DNA of 64,000 nucleotides from JAEXNA01 sp037189585 (GCA_037189585.1 JBBCJA010000013.1:62001-126000), one strand, 5' to 3'; positions 1-8,673 are shown, counted from the first letter of the stretch. The notes: generated from the letters alone by a model not told the origin. Translations and numbers: made by a program.

Positions 1-823
1 TGCGGGCGCGAATCTCCTCGGCGGCGCGCCGGGAGTCGACGAAGAGCAGGCTCTTGGGGGAGCTCCGCATGAGTTTGGACAAAAGCTCGGCCGAGTTGGA
101 GAGGTCTCCGCCCACCGGGTGAACCTCGATCATCCTCTTACTCTTCTGGGCTCCGTCCTTGTTGGGGTCGACCAGCGTTTCGGTGCGTCCGCGGCCGCCT
201 CCGAGCCAACGCAGAAGGTCTTCGGGGTTGCCCACCGTGGCGGAGAGGCCGACCCGCTGGATGTACCGCTCGGTGAGGATGTCGATCTGGGTGAGAAGGG
301 CGATCAGCTGGTCGCCGCGCGAGGTGCCGGCGAAGGCGTGGACCTCGTCGATGACCACGCTTTGCAGTCCGGCGAAGAGCTCTTGGGCGTCGAGGTTCGA
401 GCTGCTCAGCATGACCTGCAGGCTCTCGGGAGTGGTCAACAAGACGGCCTGCGGGTCTTTGAGAAAGCTCTTGCGTTCGGTGCTGGTCACCTCGCCGTGC
501 CAGGCGAAGGCGTCGCGTCCGGCCAGCGCCGCCAGGCTTTGCAGGCGGGGGAGGAGGTTGTTGATGAGAGCCTTCAGGGGGCAAAGATAGAGGAGCGCCG
601 GCTGGCCGTTGAAGCCGTTGGCCAGCAGTCGATCCATCAGTGGAATCATGGCCGACTCCGTCTTGCCTCCCGCCGTCGGGGCCAAGACGATCGCGTCGTC
701 TCCTTGAAGAAGAGGCGGAATGGAGGCTTCTTGAACCGGACGAAGGCTGCGCCACCCCAAGCGGGAGACGATGGACTGCTGCATGCGGGAGGTCAGAGAG
801 AAGAAGGCGGAGGGTTGGCTCAA
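1..823 (-). CDS. DEAD/DEAH-box helicase, BrxHI/Lhr-like, 3' end outside window
   Basis: The reading frame is open from a TTG at 823 to the window edge, giving the first ~274 residues. Visible superfamily 2 motifs are a Q-motif-like segment (LRPVQ, residues ~27-31), Walker A APTAGGKT (48-55), TTPES, the DEVH box and SATVGNP (motif III), so the N-terminal RecA domain is complete. The TTG overlaps the stop of the upstream ATPase (TTGA), implying translational coupling. An in-frame ATG at 784 is a later alternative start, but it would remove residues just before the Q motif. Helicases of this kind sit next to BrxD ATPases in BREX type 2 loci (BrxHI). That role is inferred from the pairing; the C-terminal half is not visible. 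Confidence 0.85.
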   Translation of the reverse strand, partial: MSQPSAFFSLTSRMQQSIVSRLGWRSLRPVQEASIPPLLQGDDAIVLAPTAGGKTESAMIPLMDRLLANGFNGQPALLYLCPLKALINNLLPRLQSLAALAGRDAFAWHGEVTSTERKSFLKDPQAVLLTTPESLQVMLSSSNLDAQELFAGLQSVVIDEVHAFAGTSRGDQLIALLTQIDILTERYIQRVGLSATVGNPEDLLRWLGGGRGRTETLVDPNKDGAQKSKRMIEVHPVGGDLSNSAELLSKLMRSSPKSLLFVDSRRAAEEIRAR

Positions 824-2250
824 AGTTCGATCTCTTGAGCCCCGTCCCAGGACTCTCTCTCCTCGTCGTTGAGCTCGCCCGCCTCGATGGTGTGCAGGCC
901 TTGTTGCCGCAAGAACTCCAGCGGCTGAAAGTTTTCGTGCTGGTCGCAGCGGTCCAGAAGGTCCACGTAGCGACGCAAAAAGAGGCGGGGGATGACGCTG
1001 ATGCGCCCGCCGAAGCCCGCGGTCATGGCGTCAGCCAGGGCGTTGATGACCTTGTCGTCAATGATCTTGGAAAGCTTTTTCTCGCTGGGGTAGATGTCGC
1101 GCACTTTGTGGGCCACCGCGATGAGGCGGTCGTGGTCGAAGGCTCGCAGGCGGATCTGAGGCTGTCTCAGGTTGTCCTCCACGTTGTCGGAGAACTCCAC
1201 CCGGATGCGGTCGTTGAGAGGGGGAAGCGCCGGAACGCCCTGGGCCGAGTCGAAGAAGTCGGGCGTGCCGGTGAAGAGAAAGTAGACGCCGGGCAGCTCG
1301 TGGCGGTCGCAGGCGTCGACTAATTGTCGCAGGACCTCCAGGGACTTGACTCGCTCGGGGCGGCGCAAGCGCAGGATGGTCTCGACCTCGTCGACCACCA
1401 CGACCAGGCCTTTTTGTCCATCTCCGGCTCTGAGGATCTGGAGTAGGGCTTGCAGGCAGGAGAAGACGTCGGAGCTTTCCAGATGCCCGGTCACACCGGC
1501 CGTCTTTTTCATGGAGGCGGCCACTTTGTCCTCACCGCTCATCCAGTCCAAAAGCGCGGTGGCCTGGCTGTAGTCTCCGGCCAGTTGAGCCTGATGGTAG
1601 GCCTTGAGGCAGGCGGAGAACCGCCCCGCGGTGTCGCCCAGGTTGAGAAGCTCGCGGTCGACCTGTTTGGCGACCTCTTCGGGGAATCGCTCGTCGTCCT
1701 CGTCGAGCCCTTGCAGCTCCATCACCTTCTCTTCCAAGGTGTAGAGCCAGCGGTCGAGGAGGGAGCGGAACTGCCCGCCGGGGTTGCGCGGACTGCGCGA
1801 GAGTCCCTCGCAGATGCGGCGGTAGACGGAGAGAAGCTTGTAGAGGGGAGTGTCGGCGGCGGAGATGACGACTTTGGAGAAAAGAAACCCCATCTCGGAG
1901 GCGCGGGCCGCGACCAGAGAGGAGAGGAAGGTCTTTCCCGCTCCGTAGTCGCCCCGCAGAAATTTGTATCCGCTCCGCCCGCGGGCCACGAATTTGAGCC
2001 CCTCCTCGATGGCTTGCACCTGTGGTTCTAGCCCCACCGCGATCTCTTCGAGTCCGAGATCGGGGACGGTGCCGTTTCTCAAAGCGTTGAGAAGAGTCCA
2101 GCGCAGATCCTGATCTACGGAGTTCGCTGGTTTGCTAGAATTGGTGGGTTTGCTGGAACTCGCGGGTTTGTTCGAACTTGCGGTTTTGCTGGATTTCTCG
2201 ACCTTGTTCGAGGCTTGGCTTAAGGATTTCACGGGGGCTTTAGCGCTCAT
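820..2250 (-). CDS. BrxD-like P-loop ATPase (DUF2791 / BrxC-BrxD family)
   Basis: A 476-residue ATPase. Residues ~15-45 form a low-complexity Ser/Lys/Asn/Pro stretch of near-repeats (SSKPxN). The conserved domain follows, with Walker A GDYGAGKT (residues 100-107) and a Walker B-like VVVVDEVET near 285. The segment around YGAGKTFL and the following ASEMGF match the DUF2791 family, whose best-known members are BREX ATP-binding proteins BrxC and BrxD. Its stop overlaps the TTG of the helicase gene, so the two are probably one operon. No BrxZ/PglZ, methylase or other BREX component lies within 60 kb on this side. The rest may lie beyond position 1, or this may be a stand-alone ATPase-helicase pair. 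Confidence 0.8.
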   Translation of the reverse strand: MSAKAPVKSLSQASNKVEKSSKTASSNKPASSSKPTNSSKPANSVDQDLRWTLLNALRNGTVPDLGLEEIAVGLEPQVQAIEEGLKFVARGRSGYKFLRGDYGAGKTFLSSLVAARASEMGFLFSKVVISAADTPLYKLLSVYRRICEGLSRSPRNPGGQFRSLLDRWLYTLEEKVMELQGLDEDDERFPEEVAKQVDRELLNLGDTAGRFSACLKAYHQAQLAGDYSQATALLDWMSGEDKVAASMKKTAGVTGHLESSDVFSCLQALLQILRAGDGQKGLVVVVDEVETILRLRRPERVKSLEVLRQLVDACDRHELPGVYFLFTGTPDFFDSAQGVPALPPLNDRIRVEFSDNVEDNLRQPQIRLRAFDHDRLIAVAHKVRDIYPSEKKLSKIIDDKVINALADAMTAGFGGRISVIPRLFLRRYVDLLDRCDQHENFQPLEFLRQQGLHTIEAGELNDEERESWDGAQEIEL

Positions 2251-2312
2251 TTGAATTTCTTTCTATGTCGTGGTGAGAAAGACTTCAGAACCTTTGTTCG
2301 TTTTTGCACCTT

Positions 2313-2395
2313 CCCGCGAGGATCTCCCGCCGAGTTTTTGTGGGATCCCCCGATCCCGTCTATCCCGCGAGGATCTCCTACTGAGTTTTGTGGGA
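2313..2395. repeat. Two copies of a dispersed intergenic repeat
   Basis: Two ~33-bp units in direct orientation, 2313-2345 and 2363-2395. Each begins CCCGCGAGGATCTCC and ends in a (G)AGTTTTNGTGGGA-type segment. The stretch between them (GGATCCCCCGATCCCG) recurs with the CGCGAGGATCTCC core at 8491-8525. The rest of the 2251-2500 gap is AT-rich and carries the promoter of the next gene. Confidence 0.75.
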
Positions 2396-2436
2396 GCCTG
2401 CTCACTTTAAGGTTTTTGACTTTAGGGAAAATATTA

Positions 2437-2465
2437 TTGATGTATTTATCTTTTAGGGATATGAT
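2437..2465 (+). promoter_or_regulatory. Probable sigma70-type promoter for the DUF6159 gene
   Basis: TTGATG (2437-2442), a 17-nt spacer, then TATGAT (2460-2465). This places the transcript start near 2472, giving a ~29-nt leader with a GGGGG ribosome-binding stretch (2490-2494) before the ATG at 2501. Confidence 0.5.
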
Positions 2466-2500
2466 TGGCCTACCTACCGTTTATTTTTAGGGGGTTCTCG

Positions 2501-3370
2501 ATGTTCAGAAAATTGCAGGCGAGTTGGATGCTGACCAAGGCGTGCCTACGGGTACTCCAAAAAGACAAAGAGCTGATGCTCTTTCCGGTCTTTTGCCTGA
2601 TCTTTAGCGTACTGGCGGCGATCGGTTTCGGTCTTTCGATCTGGGCTATGCCCACCTCAGAGACGGGAGAGGAGTCCTTAGATCTCATTTTCACGCTTTT
2701 AGGACTGGCTTTCTCCTTCGTCACTTACAGCATCGTGTTGTTTTTCAACGTGGCTGTTTTGTCTTGCGCCAAGATTCGCTTTCAGGGCGGAGATCCGACG
2801 CTGGCGGACGGGTTTAGGGCGGGATTCGCCAACCTGAAGGTGATTTTTATGTGGGCCGCCTTTGGAGGACTAGTCTCCTTCATCATTCGGCAGCTCGAGG
2901 AGTCCCTGGGGATCATCGGTAGCCTGATTGGTCGCCTGCTCGGCGGGGCTTTCGCTATCTTGAGTTACTTCGCGATTCCCGTGATGATCTTCGAAAAGGT
3001 GGGGCCGACTCAGGCTTTCACTCGCTCGAAGGAGATCATCAAGAAGAGTTGGGGAGAAGCTCTCGGAGCTTATCTCGGGTTTAGCATCATTACCACTATC
3101 GCGGCCTGGTCCATCATATTTGGAGTGATCGGCTCGATCGTGGTAAGCGTCCAAATGGACTCGTTCACTCCTATGTCTGTCGGATTTTCCCTCGCGCTCG
3201 TGGTGGCTTTACTAGCGGGGATTTTGTCCTCGTGTTTGAGTCAGATTTTTCAGGCCGCCCTTTACATCTACGCCACAACGGGAGAGATCTCCACGGAGAT
3301 CGGACAAGACATACTCGACCAGGCCTTTCTTCCCCGCCAGGGCCGAAAGTGGGTCTTGCCCGGCGTTTAG
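2501..3370 (+). CDS. DUF6159-type integral membrane protein
   Basis: A 289-residue protein with about six hydrophobic segments. The N-terminus (SWMLTKACLRVLQKDKELMLFP) fits the DUF6159 pattern of a Trp-Lys-rich helix, then VLxxDKEL and FP leading into the first membrane helix. The ATG at 2501 is chosen over 2465 because a G-rich ribosome-binding site precedes it and the family signature starts there. Function is unknown in the family. The gene stands alone between the minus-strand defence-like pair and the Nudix-like gene. Confidence 0.75.
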   Translation: MFRKLQASWMLTKACLRVLQKDKELMLFPVFCLIFSVLAAIGFGLSIWAMPTSETGEESLDLIFTLLGLAFSFVTYSIVLFFNVAVLSCAKIRFQGGDPTLADGFRAGFANLKVIFMWAAFGGLVSFIIRQLEESLGIIGSLIGRLLGGAFAILSYFAIPVMIFEKVGPTQAFTRSKEIIKKSWGEALGAYLGFSIITTIAAWSIIFGVIGSIVVSVQMDSFTPMSVGFSLALVVALLAGILSSCLSQIFQAALYIYATTGEISTEIGQDILDQAFLPRQGRKWVLPGV

Positions 3371-3415
3371 TAAGCCTCACAGGGGCCCCTACTTAGTAAG
3401 ACCGTGACTTAGATT

Positions 3416-4246
3416 TTGCATCCCGCGAGAGGTGGACCAGCGCGGGTTGCCCAACCGCCTCGGCAGATGTTTCGCGCGGTTCGTCGAGGTGAAAGTCGGG
3501 CTCGTCTTCTAGTTTTGGGAGATGGGCCGCTTTCTGATGTGGAGCTTTGCGAAACGGGTGAATTCTTCGACCTCGGAGCGGAGCGACAGGCGCAAGCCGA
3601 GCAAGCTTGTGCTCGAATGCGCGCGGGTGGTCAGACGGTGACCGCTAATCCTATCTATCGCCTGACCGACATGACGGTGGGGGAGCGCTTGAGCCTGCGC
3701 GTGGACAGGGGCGACTACTCTCAAGTGGTGGGGGCCAAGAGCCATCCCGAGTGGGGGGTGAAGGCTCAGGTATTGGCAGCCTGTTGCGCTCTGGAGTGCC
3801 CGGAAGGGTTCCTTATCGAAAAGCGTAGCGCCCAGGTGGCCGCTGCTCCCGGTCTTTGGCACGTCGCCCCCTCGGGCAGCCTGCAGCCTCCCAACGGGGT
3901 TGGGGTGACGGTGTTGGCCGAAGCCGAGGAGGAGTTGGGCCTTCTATCCGGTGAGGTGACGGACGCGCGATGCGTGGGTCTTCTTTATGTCGAGGAGGCC
4001 GGGGTCTATCTGTTGGCCTGCTCGGCTCGCACCGAGGTGCATTTTCAGGAGATCTGTGAGCGACCCCGGAGCGGCGCTTGGGAACAGGCTGGTCTGACCG
4101 TGGCCCCGGCCGACCCGAAGGAGCTCCCACGTTGGCTGGCCCAGGCACCGCTTCTGCTGCCGGCCGCCCGCGCGGTACTGTTGGCCGAGGGGTTACGCCG
4201 CTGGGGCTCGGACTGGTTCGAATCTCATTGCGAGGACATAGCGTGA
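3416..4246 (+). CDS. Nudix hydrolase-like protein
   Basis: A 276-residue cytosolic protein. Residues ~151-179 read LWHVAPSGSLQPP, then ~11 residues, then EAEEELGL. This is a Nudix box (GxxxxxExxxxxxxREUxEEUGU) in which the Arg is Ala and the spacing glutamate is unclear, but the closing ExxEELG is intact. Such proteins hydrolyse nucleoside-diphosphate derivatives; the substrate cannot be told. The N-terminal ~110 residues are unlike a core Nudix fold and may be a separate domain. The start is uncertain: TTG at 3416 or ATG at 3467, neither with a clear ribosome-binding site. The amidase gene follows after 23 nt. Confidence 0.6.
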   Translation: MHPARGGPARVAQPPRQMFRAVRRGESRARLLVLGDGPLSDVELCETGEFFDLGAERQAQAEQACARMRAGGQTVTANPIYRLTDMTVGERLSLRVDRGDYSQVVGAKSHPEWGVKAQVLAACCALECPEGFLIEKRSAQVAAAPGLWHVAPSGSLQPPNGVGVTVLAEAEEELGLLSGEVTDARCVGLLYVEEAGVYLLACSARTEVHFQEICERPRSGAWEQAGLTVAPADPKELPRWLAQAPLLLPAARAVLLAEGLRRWGSDWFESHCEDIA

Positions 4247-4269
4247 GCTCGGAGACGCGAGGTTAAGCC

Positions 4270-5076
4270 ATGGGCGCGCTCCTACTCATGCTCAACTTGT
4301 GCTTCGGCCCGTTGCCGGAGCACGCTCGTCAGGCCTGGCACGAGCGCTACATTCTGCTGCTGTCGATGTCGCCGACCTTCCAGCCGTTACCGACAGAGTT
4401 GGCTGAGGCCGGGTGCCCTCCCTTACGCATGCTGGACTACTCGCTACCGATCGGCCGCTTCACCGCCGCCGAGCTCGACCGCAATCGGCGCCTCTACGGA
4501 GAAGAAGAGGTGATGCTCAGTCCCGAGTACGTGGTGCTTCACTTCACCGTGATTCCGGAGGCCTCCGACGTGCTCAATCTCTTCAATCGTCCGGTCACGC
4601 TTCCGGTGGGGAACCAGAAACCGGTGAAGACTCTGGTCACGGTCCACTACATGGTGGACAAGGACGGAGTGGTGCTGAGTCTGGTGCCGGAGGACCGGCG
4701 AACCTCGGGCACCTATGGATTGGACCATCGGGCTCTGGCTATCGAAATGGTGGCTAAAGACGAGGTGGACCTGATGAGCCGCCCGACCCAACTGCTCTCC
4801 GCCTTTTGCCTGATTGACGGTCTCCTGAAGAAGTATGACCTGCCCGTGTGGCGGGTGCTGTCTCATCAAGATGTCGCCTTCGGGAAACTCTTCTTAGACG
4901 ACTACACGGACATGGCCGACACCGAGTATCCCTACTTCTATCCCAAACCTTCCTTTCGCTTTGACCCGGGACCGACGGTGATGGCTTGGTGCCGCGAGTT
5001 TCTCCTACGAAAGCGAGGCCTATGGGAGCGACATCCGGCCTCTCAGATAGAGCGTCCGGTCAAGGCCACTCCTTAG
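4270..5076 (+). CDS. N-acetylmuramoyl-L-alanine amidase (Amidase_2/AmpD-like)
   Basis: A 268-residue zinc amidase that cleaves the lactyl-peptide bond of peptidoglycan. After a short hydrophobic N-terminus (MGALLLMLNLCFG, a possible export signal), the catalytic domain shows VVLHFT (first Zn histidine, residue ~92), VHYMVDKDG, the GLDHRALAIEMV strand equivalent to the family's N..SIGIE, and VLSHQDV (second Zn histidine). The gene follows the Nudix-like gene closely and may be cotranscribed with it. Periplasmic wall turnover is likely if the N-terminus is a signal peptide. Confidence 0.75.
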   Translation: MGALLLMLNLCFGPLPEHARQAWHERYILLLSMSPTFQPLPTELAEAGCPPLRMLDYSLPIGRFTAAELDRNRRLYGEEEVMLSPEYVVLHFTVIPEASDVLNLFNRPVTLPVGNQKPVKTLVTVHYMVDKDGVVLSLVPEDRRTSGTYGLDHRALAIEMVAKDEVDLMSRPTQLLSAFCLIDGLLKKYDLPVWRVLSHQDVAFGKLFLDDYTDMADTEYPYFYPKPSFRFDPGPTVMAWCREFLLRKRGLWERHPASQIERPVKATP

Positions 5077-5221
5077 GCGCTCGTTTTCGCCGCGATTATC
5101 GCCCGTAGGAAAGCCCGAACTAGCGATACATAGACTGATATCGACATTTTCGGTGCGCCGATTATCGGAGGCGGTCTGGGCGGATGGCGTATGCTGGAGC
5201 GACAAGGAAGCTAACGCGCTT

Positions 5222-6091
5222 ATGAACCCGTTGCACGATTTGAATCAAGCCCTGAACTACATCGAGGAACACCTCGAGGGGGAGATCGATCTGGCCGAAG
5301 TGGCGCGCCGCGCTTGCTGCTCTCAGTACCAGTTCACCCGAACCTTCGCCTTTCTGGCCGGCATTTCCCTATCGGAGTACGTGCGGCGGCGGCGCATGAC
5401 GCTAGCCGCGACGGAGTTGCGGAGTGGGAAGGTTCGCACCCTGGACTTGGCGGTGAAGTACGGTTACAGCTCGGGTGACGCCTTCACTCGCGCCTTCGCG
5501 GCCGTGCACGGGGTGACGCCTTCGCAATCGAGAACAGCCAGCTTGAGGGCCTATCCGCGTCTGAGCTTCCAACTGACGATCCAAGGAGGAGAAGAGATGA
5601 AGTACCGCATGGTCAGCAAGGACGCCTTTCGAGTGGTGGGAATTCACGGTCGGGTTCGCCTGATCTACGAGGGGATCAATCCCGAGATCGCCGCCATGTT
5701 CCGGAGCTTGGACGAGGCCACCATCACCCGGCTGAAGGAACTTTCCAACACGGAGCCTCGAGGTTTGATCCAGGCCACCGACAATCCCAGCGAGGACCTT
5801 GAAGAGGGGACCTCGCTGGAGCACTACATCGGAGCCGCCACGACCTGGGAATGTCCGGAAGGGATGGCCTGCCTCGAGATTCCCGCTGGGGACTGGGCAG
5901 TCTTTCCTACCCAGGGGCCCTTCCCAAAAACCATGCAGGACATCTGGGCCCGCATCTACACCGAGTGGTTCCCTTCCTCAGGGTACCAACACGCCGGTGG
6001 ACCTTCGCTGGTCTGGAGTGAGAGTCCCGACATCACCTCTCCGACCTATCGCAACGAGATCTGGATCCCGGTGACACGAGCCGGCAAGTGA
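5222..6091 (+). CDS. AraC-family regulator with GyrI-like effector domain
   Basis: A 289-residue regulator. Residues 1-105 hold two helix-turn-helix motifs of AraC/XylS type (IDLAEVARRACCSQYQFTRTF and LDLAVKYGYSSGDAFTRAF). Residues ~125-288 form a GyrI-like/SOUL effector-binding domain, the architecture of Rob and BmrR-like multidrug sensors. The ATG at 5222 is preceded by AAGGAAG and starts at the family's usual place; upstream in-frame codons would add an atypical extension. Target genes are not evident; its neighbour is the convergent GST gene. Confidence 0.85.
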   Translation: MNPLHDLNQALNYIEEHLEGEIDLAEVARRACCSQYQFTRTFAFLAGISLSEYVRRRRMTLAATELRSGKVRTLDLAVKYGYSSGDAFTRAFAAVHGVTPSQSRTASLRAYPRLSFQLTIQGGEEMKYRMVSKDAFRVVGIHGRVRLIYEGINPEIAAMFRSLDEATITRLKELSNTEPRGLIQATDNPSEDLEEGTSLEHYIGAATTWECPEGMACLEIPAGDWAVFPTQGPFPKTMQDIWARIYTEWFPSSGYQHAGGPSLVWSESPDITSPTYRNEIWIPVTRAGK

Positions 6092-6097
6092 CAGCTC

Positions 6098-6685
6098 TTA
6101 CTCTTCTTTCGCTCCGCCGTAGGCTTTCGGAAGATGGGGGACCGTGTTGGAGAGGAACTCGTTGTAGCGCGAAAGATCGTTGGGGAAAATATCGATCATT
6201 TTGTACCAATAGAGCTCACAGGCCAGGGCGGCGTCTAAAAACGTGAAGGTGTCTCCCAGGATGAAAGGGGAGCCGAGACGAGTGGACATGGCCTCGAGTA
6301 GGTCACGAACTTTCTGAGTGGCCTCTTGTTTGTCTTGCTTAGCGAAGTACTCCATGGCCACCGGCTCCAGGGTCGAATGGAGAAAGAAGAGCCACTGGTA
6401 CATGAGGGCGCGTTCCGGAGTTCCGAGCGTGGGCGTTTTCATCTCCTGAGAGTACTTGTCGGCGAGGTAGAGGGTGATGGCTCCCGACTCGAGGATGGTC
6501 TGATCGCCATCGACCAGGGCGGGAACGCGTCCGTAGGGATGAATCTTCAGATAAGATTCTGTTTTGTTCTCCCCCGTCTTGAAGTTGATGTTTTCGAACT
6601 TGTGAGGGATGTTGAAGGTGTCCAAGAGGATCTGGACCCGCATTCCGCGGCTTTGAGGATTGGAGTAATGAATCAATTCGGGCAT
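6098..6685 (-). CDS. Glutathione S-transferase family protein
   Basis: A 195-residue two-domain GST. The thioredoxin-like N-domain shows LIHYSNPQSRGMRVQILLD, GRVPALVDGD (cis-Pro) and ILESGAI (the E-S pair binding the glutathione gamma-glutamyl group); an all-helical C-domain follows. The Ser in NPQSRG could be the catalytic residue, as in theta/beta-like enzymes. The start at 6685 (MPEL) is chosen because it begins the first strand. The gene lies 22 nt after the parvulin gene and is the last of a three-gene minus-strand operon. The substrate is unknown. Confidence 0.85.
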   Translation of the reverse strand: MPELIHYSNPQSRGMRVQILLDTFNIPHKFENINFKTGENKTESYLKIHPYGRVPALVDGDQTILESGAITLYLADKYSQEMKTPTLGTPERALMYQWLFFLHSTLEPVAMEYFAKQDKQEATQKVRDLLEAMSTRLGSPFILGDTFTFLDAALACELYWYKMIDIFPNDLSRYNEFLSNTVPHLPKAYGGAKEE

Positions 6686-6707
6686 GGTCGTCTCGTCATC
6701 CTTTCGG

Positions 6708-7004
6708 TTATTCGGTACGGAGCAGAATGTGGTAGCCAAATTTGGTCTTCACGATGTCGGAGAGTTGACCTGGAGTAAGTTGAAAAGCCACCGCGTCAAA
6801 CTCCTTGACCATGGCGCCTCGAGCGAAGCTACCCAGGTCACCGCCGCTCTGTTTCCCGCTGGGGCATTGGGAAAGCTGTCGGGCTTTCTCGGCGAAGTCG
6901 GCTCCAGCCTTGAGCTCTTGTAAAAGCTTTTGAGCCTCACTCTCTTCTTTGACGAGAATGTGGGAGCAGCGGACCTTCTCCTTTTTTCCGAAAAGACTAC
7001 TCAT
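6708..7004 (-). CDS. Parvulin-type peptidyl-prolyl cis-trans isomerase
   Basis: A 98-residue single-domain PpiC-like rotamase. It carries the parvulin signature: CSHILVK, FAEKARQLSQCPSGKQSGGDLGSFARG and MVKEFDAVAFQL, ending in KTKFGYHILL. There is no signal peptide, so it is predicted cytosolic like E. coli PpiC. The ATG at 7004 overlaps the end of the 5'-nucleotidase gene by 8 nt (ATGAGTAG), so the genes are coupled; longer in-frame starts would lie deep inside the nucleotidase gene. Confidence 0.9.
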   Translation of the reverse strand: MSSLFGKKEKVRCSHILVKEESEAQKLLQELKAGADFAEKARQLSQCPSGKQSGGDLGSFARGAMVKEFDAVAFQLTPGQLSDIVKTKFGYHILLRTE

Positions 7005-8448
7005 CTTTTGTCTCCTTACCTTGGATTCTGCCGGCTTTGGGTGGGGCCGGTCGAGGGTGTTGTTCAATGAAAGCTTGCATCACGTCGCGGGTGAAGGGGA
7101 GGGTGCGCGCGACTTTGAGTTGGTTGAGGATGGTCATCCCATCACCCCCCGTGGAGAGAAATCCCGTGACGGCGAGGGTGTAGCGTTTTCGCGGCTGGAT
7201 AGGGCTTCCATTAAAGAGCGCCTTGCCGTTAACGTAAGTGATCTCCTGGCTGGGGGAGAGTTTGGCCCGGGTCTGAGTGCTCTGCTCGATCACGTCGATC
7301 AGCTCTTGGCCGCTGGCTTCCAGGACGGTGACCGGGTCGTCGAAGGGGAACATCTCGTGCAGAGTGCGCACGGTCAGCGGCCCTTTCAGGAGGTGGCCTC
7401 GGACCCCGCCGCGGTTGTAAAAGGCGACGTCGGTTTGAGCTTGAGTCTTGAGGGCTTCCGCGATGTAGTTCCCGAGCGGTGTATCGAGGGAGCCAGGCGC
7501 GGGCTTGTTGAGAATGTCGGATCGCGCCTCACCGATCACCTTGTCCAAGATCGGTTGGACCTTGTCGGCGTAGCCTTGCACGATGGCCGAGACCTCGGGG
7601 TCGGGGGCGATCGATTCGTCGATGGGAACGAGGTGATGGGATAGGAGTTTGAGTTTGTCGGTCTCGGTGTCGATCTCGACTTGGAGGACGCCCAGAAAGC
7701 GGGCGTAGCATCCGGTCTGCACGATGGGGACGCCGTTTTCGATGAGGGGCTCATGCAGGGCTGTGTGAGAGTGTCCGCCCACGATGAGGTCGAGTTGGGG
7801 GACTTCGCGGGCGAGCTTTTGGTCCGCGGAGACGCCGATATGGGTGAGCGCGATGGTGGCGTCGACCTCGGGCAGATTTTGCAGCGCTTTTTGTGTGGCG
7901 GTCGTCGGATCGAGGAATCTCCAGCCTTGAGTGTAGGCTTTGGGAGAGCGGGTGGCCGTGTCGGGGGCGACCAGTCCGATGATGCCGATCTTGGCTCCGT
8001 TACGTTCGATGACGTGAGAGGGCGGGATCACCTGGTGCCCGTCTTCACTGACCAGGTTGGCGCAGACCGTGGCGGCGCCGGTGGCGGAGATGTAGGCGAA
8101 CATCTTCTCCTTGCCCCAGTTGAATTCGTGATTTCCCAGAGTGGTCACGTCGTAGTGCAGGCTCTTGAGAGACTCGGCGGTGGGGATTCCGAAAAAGAGC
8201 CCGGAGGTGGGAGTGCCCAACGCCATATCTCCTCCGTCGAGGAGAAGGACCTGACCGGGGAAGGCGGCTTGAAGAGAGCGGATGACGGTGGCGATTCGCA
8301 CGAATCCGGCGGTGGTGTCGGAGCCGGCGGTGACCGGTTCCAAGTGGCCATGGATGTCGTTGGTGTGCAGGATGAAAAGTCGCACCTGCTCGGCTTGGGC
8401 TGGGCAGAGGAGGAAGAGTAGCGCGAGGATGGCGCGTCGGAATCTCAC
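6997..8448 (-). CDS. Periplasmic 5'-nucleotidase / 2',3'-cyclic phosphodiesterase family
   Basis: About 483 residues with a signal peptide (FRRAILALLFLLCPAQA). The metallophosphoesterase domain shows HTNDIHGH, DGGDMALG, LGNHEFNWG and GGHSHT, supplying the two-metal site. The C-terminal half (from ~residue 310, including NRGGVRGHL and FPFDDPV) is the 5'-nucleotidase substrate-binding domain. It probably hydrolyses periplasmic nucleotides to nucleosides. I place the start at GTG 8448, directly before the signal peptide with GAGAAG upstream. The in-frame ATG at 8508 lies inside a dispersed repeat and would give a 20-residue leader. First gene of an operon with parvulin and GST. Confidence 0.9.
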   Translation of the reverse strand: MRFRRAILALLFLLCPAQAEQVRLFILHTNDIHGHLEPVTAGSDTTAGFVRIATVIRSLQAAFPGQVLLLDGGDMALGTPTSGLFFGIPTAESLKSLHYDVTTLGNHEFNWGKEKMFAYISATGAATVCANLVSEDGHQVIPPSHVIERNGAKIGIIGLVAPDTATRSPKAYTQGWRFLDPTTATQKALQNLPEVDATIALTHIGVSADQKLAREVPQLDLIVGGHSHTALHEPLIENGVPIVQTGCYARFLGVLQVEIDTETDKLKLLSHHLVPIDESIAPDPEVSAIVQGYADKVQPILDKVIGEARSDILNKPAPGSLDTPLGNYIAEALKTQAQTDVAFYNRGGVRGHLLKGPLTVRTLHEMFPFDDPVTVLEASGQELIDVIEQSTQTRAKLSPSQEITYVNGKALFNGSPIQPRKRYTLAVTGFLSTGGDGMTILNQLKVARTLPFTRDVMQAFIEQHPRPAPPKAGRIQGKETKDE

Positions 8449-8490
8449 GGGCTTGCGCTTCTCGGTGGGGGAGGGTGGACCTTTTTCACA

Positions 8491-8567
8491 GGATCCCCGA
8501 TCCCGCATATCTCGCGAGGATCTCCCTTCGAAGAAAGTGGGATCCCACTTTCAAAGAGCGGGCTCTT
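8491..8567. repeat. Third copy of dispersed repeat with palindromes
   Basis: GGATCCCCGATCCCG, then TCGCGAGGATCTCC (8491-8525), matches 2343-2377 with few changes. It is followed by a perfect 20-bp palindrome GAAAGTGGGATCCCACTTTC (8533-8552) and the hairpin AAGAGC-GG-GCTCTT (8554-8567). It lies between the divergent nucleotidase and ABC exporter genes. Confidence 0.7.
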
Positions 8568-8673
8568 CCCGCACGGGGCCGCTGGACCCAGCCAGACCCG
8601 CACGGAGAGCCTCCTAAAGAGCCGTCGCCTTGCCAGGGTGGGCGGTTTCCTGGTAGAACGGGCATTCACCGTC

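Noticed and set aside
119..838. A 239-residue open frame on the plus strand
   Set aside because: It is antisense to the helicase gene, which has clear motifs in its own frame; GC-rich codon bias opens the opposite strand.
4210..4225. tRNA-like GGTTCGAATC
   Set aside because: It lies inside the coding end of the Nudix-like gene and has no surrounding cloverleaf arms.
8533..8567. Transcription terminator
   Set aside because: The palindromes lack a T-tract and lie between divergent starts, where no terminator is needed.
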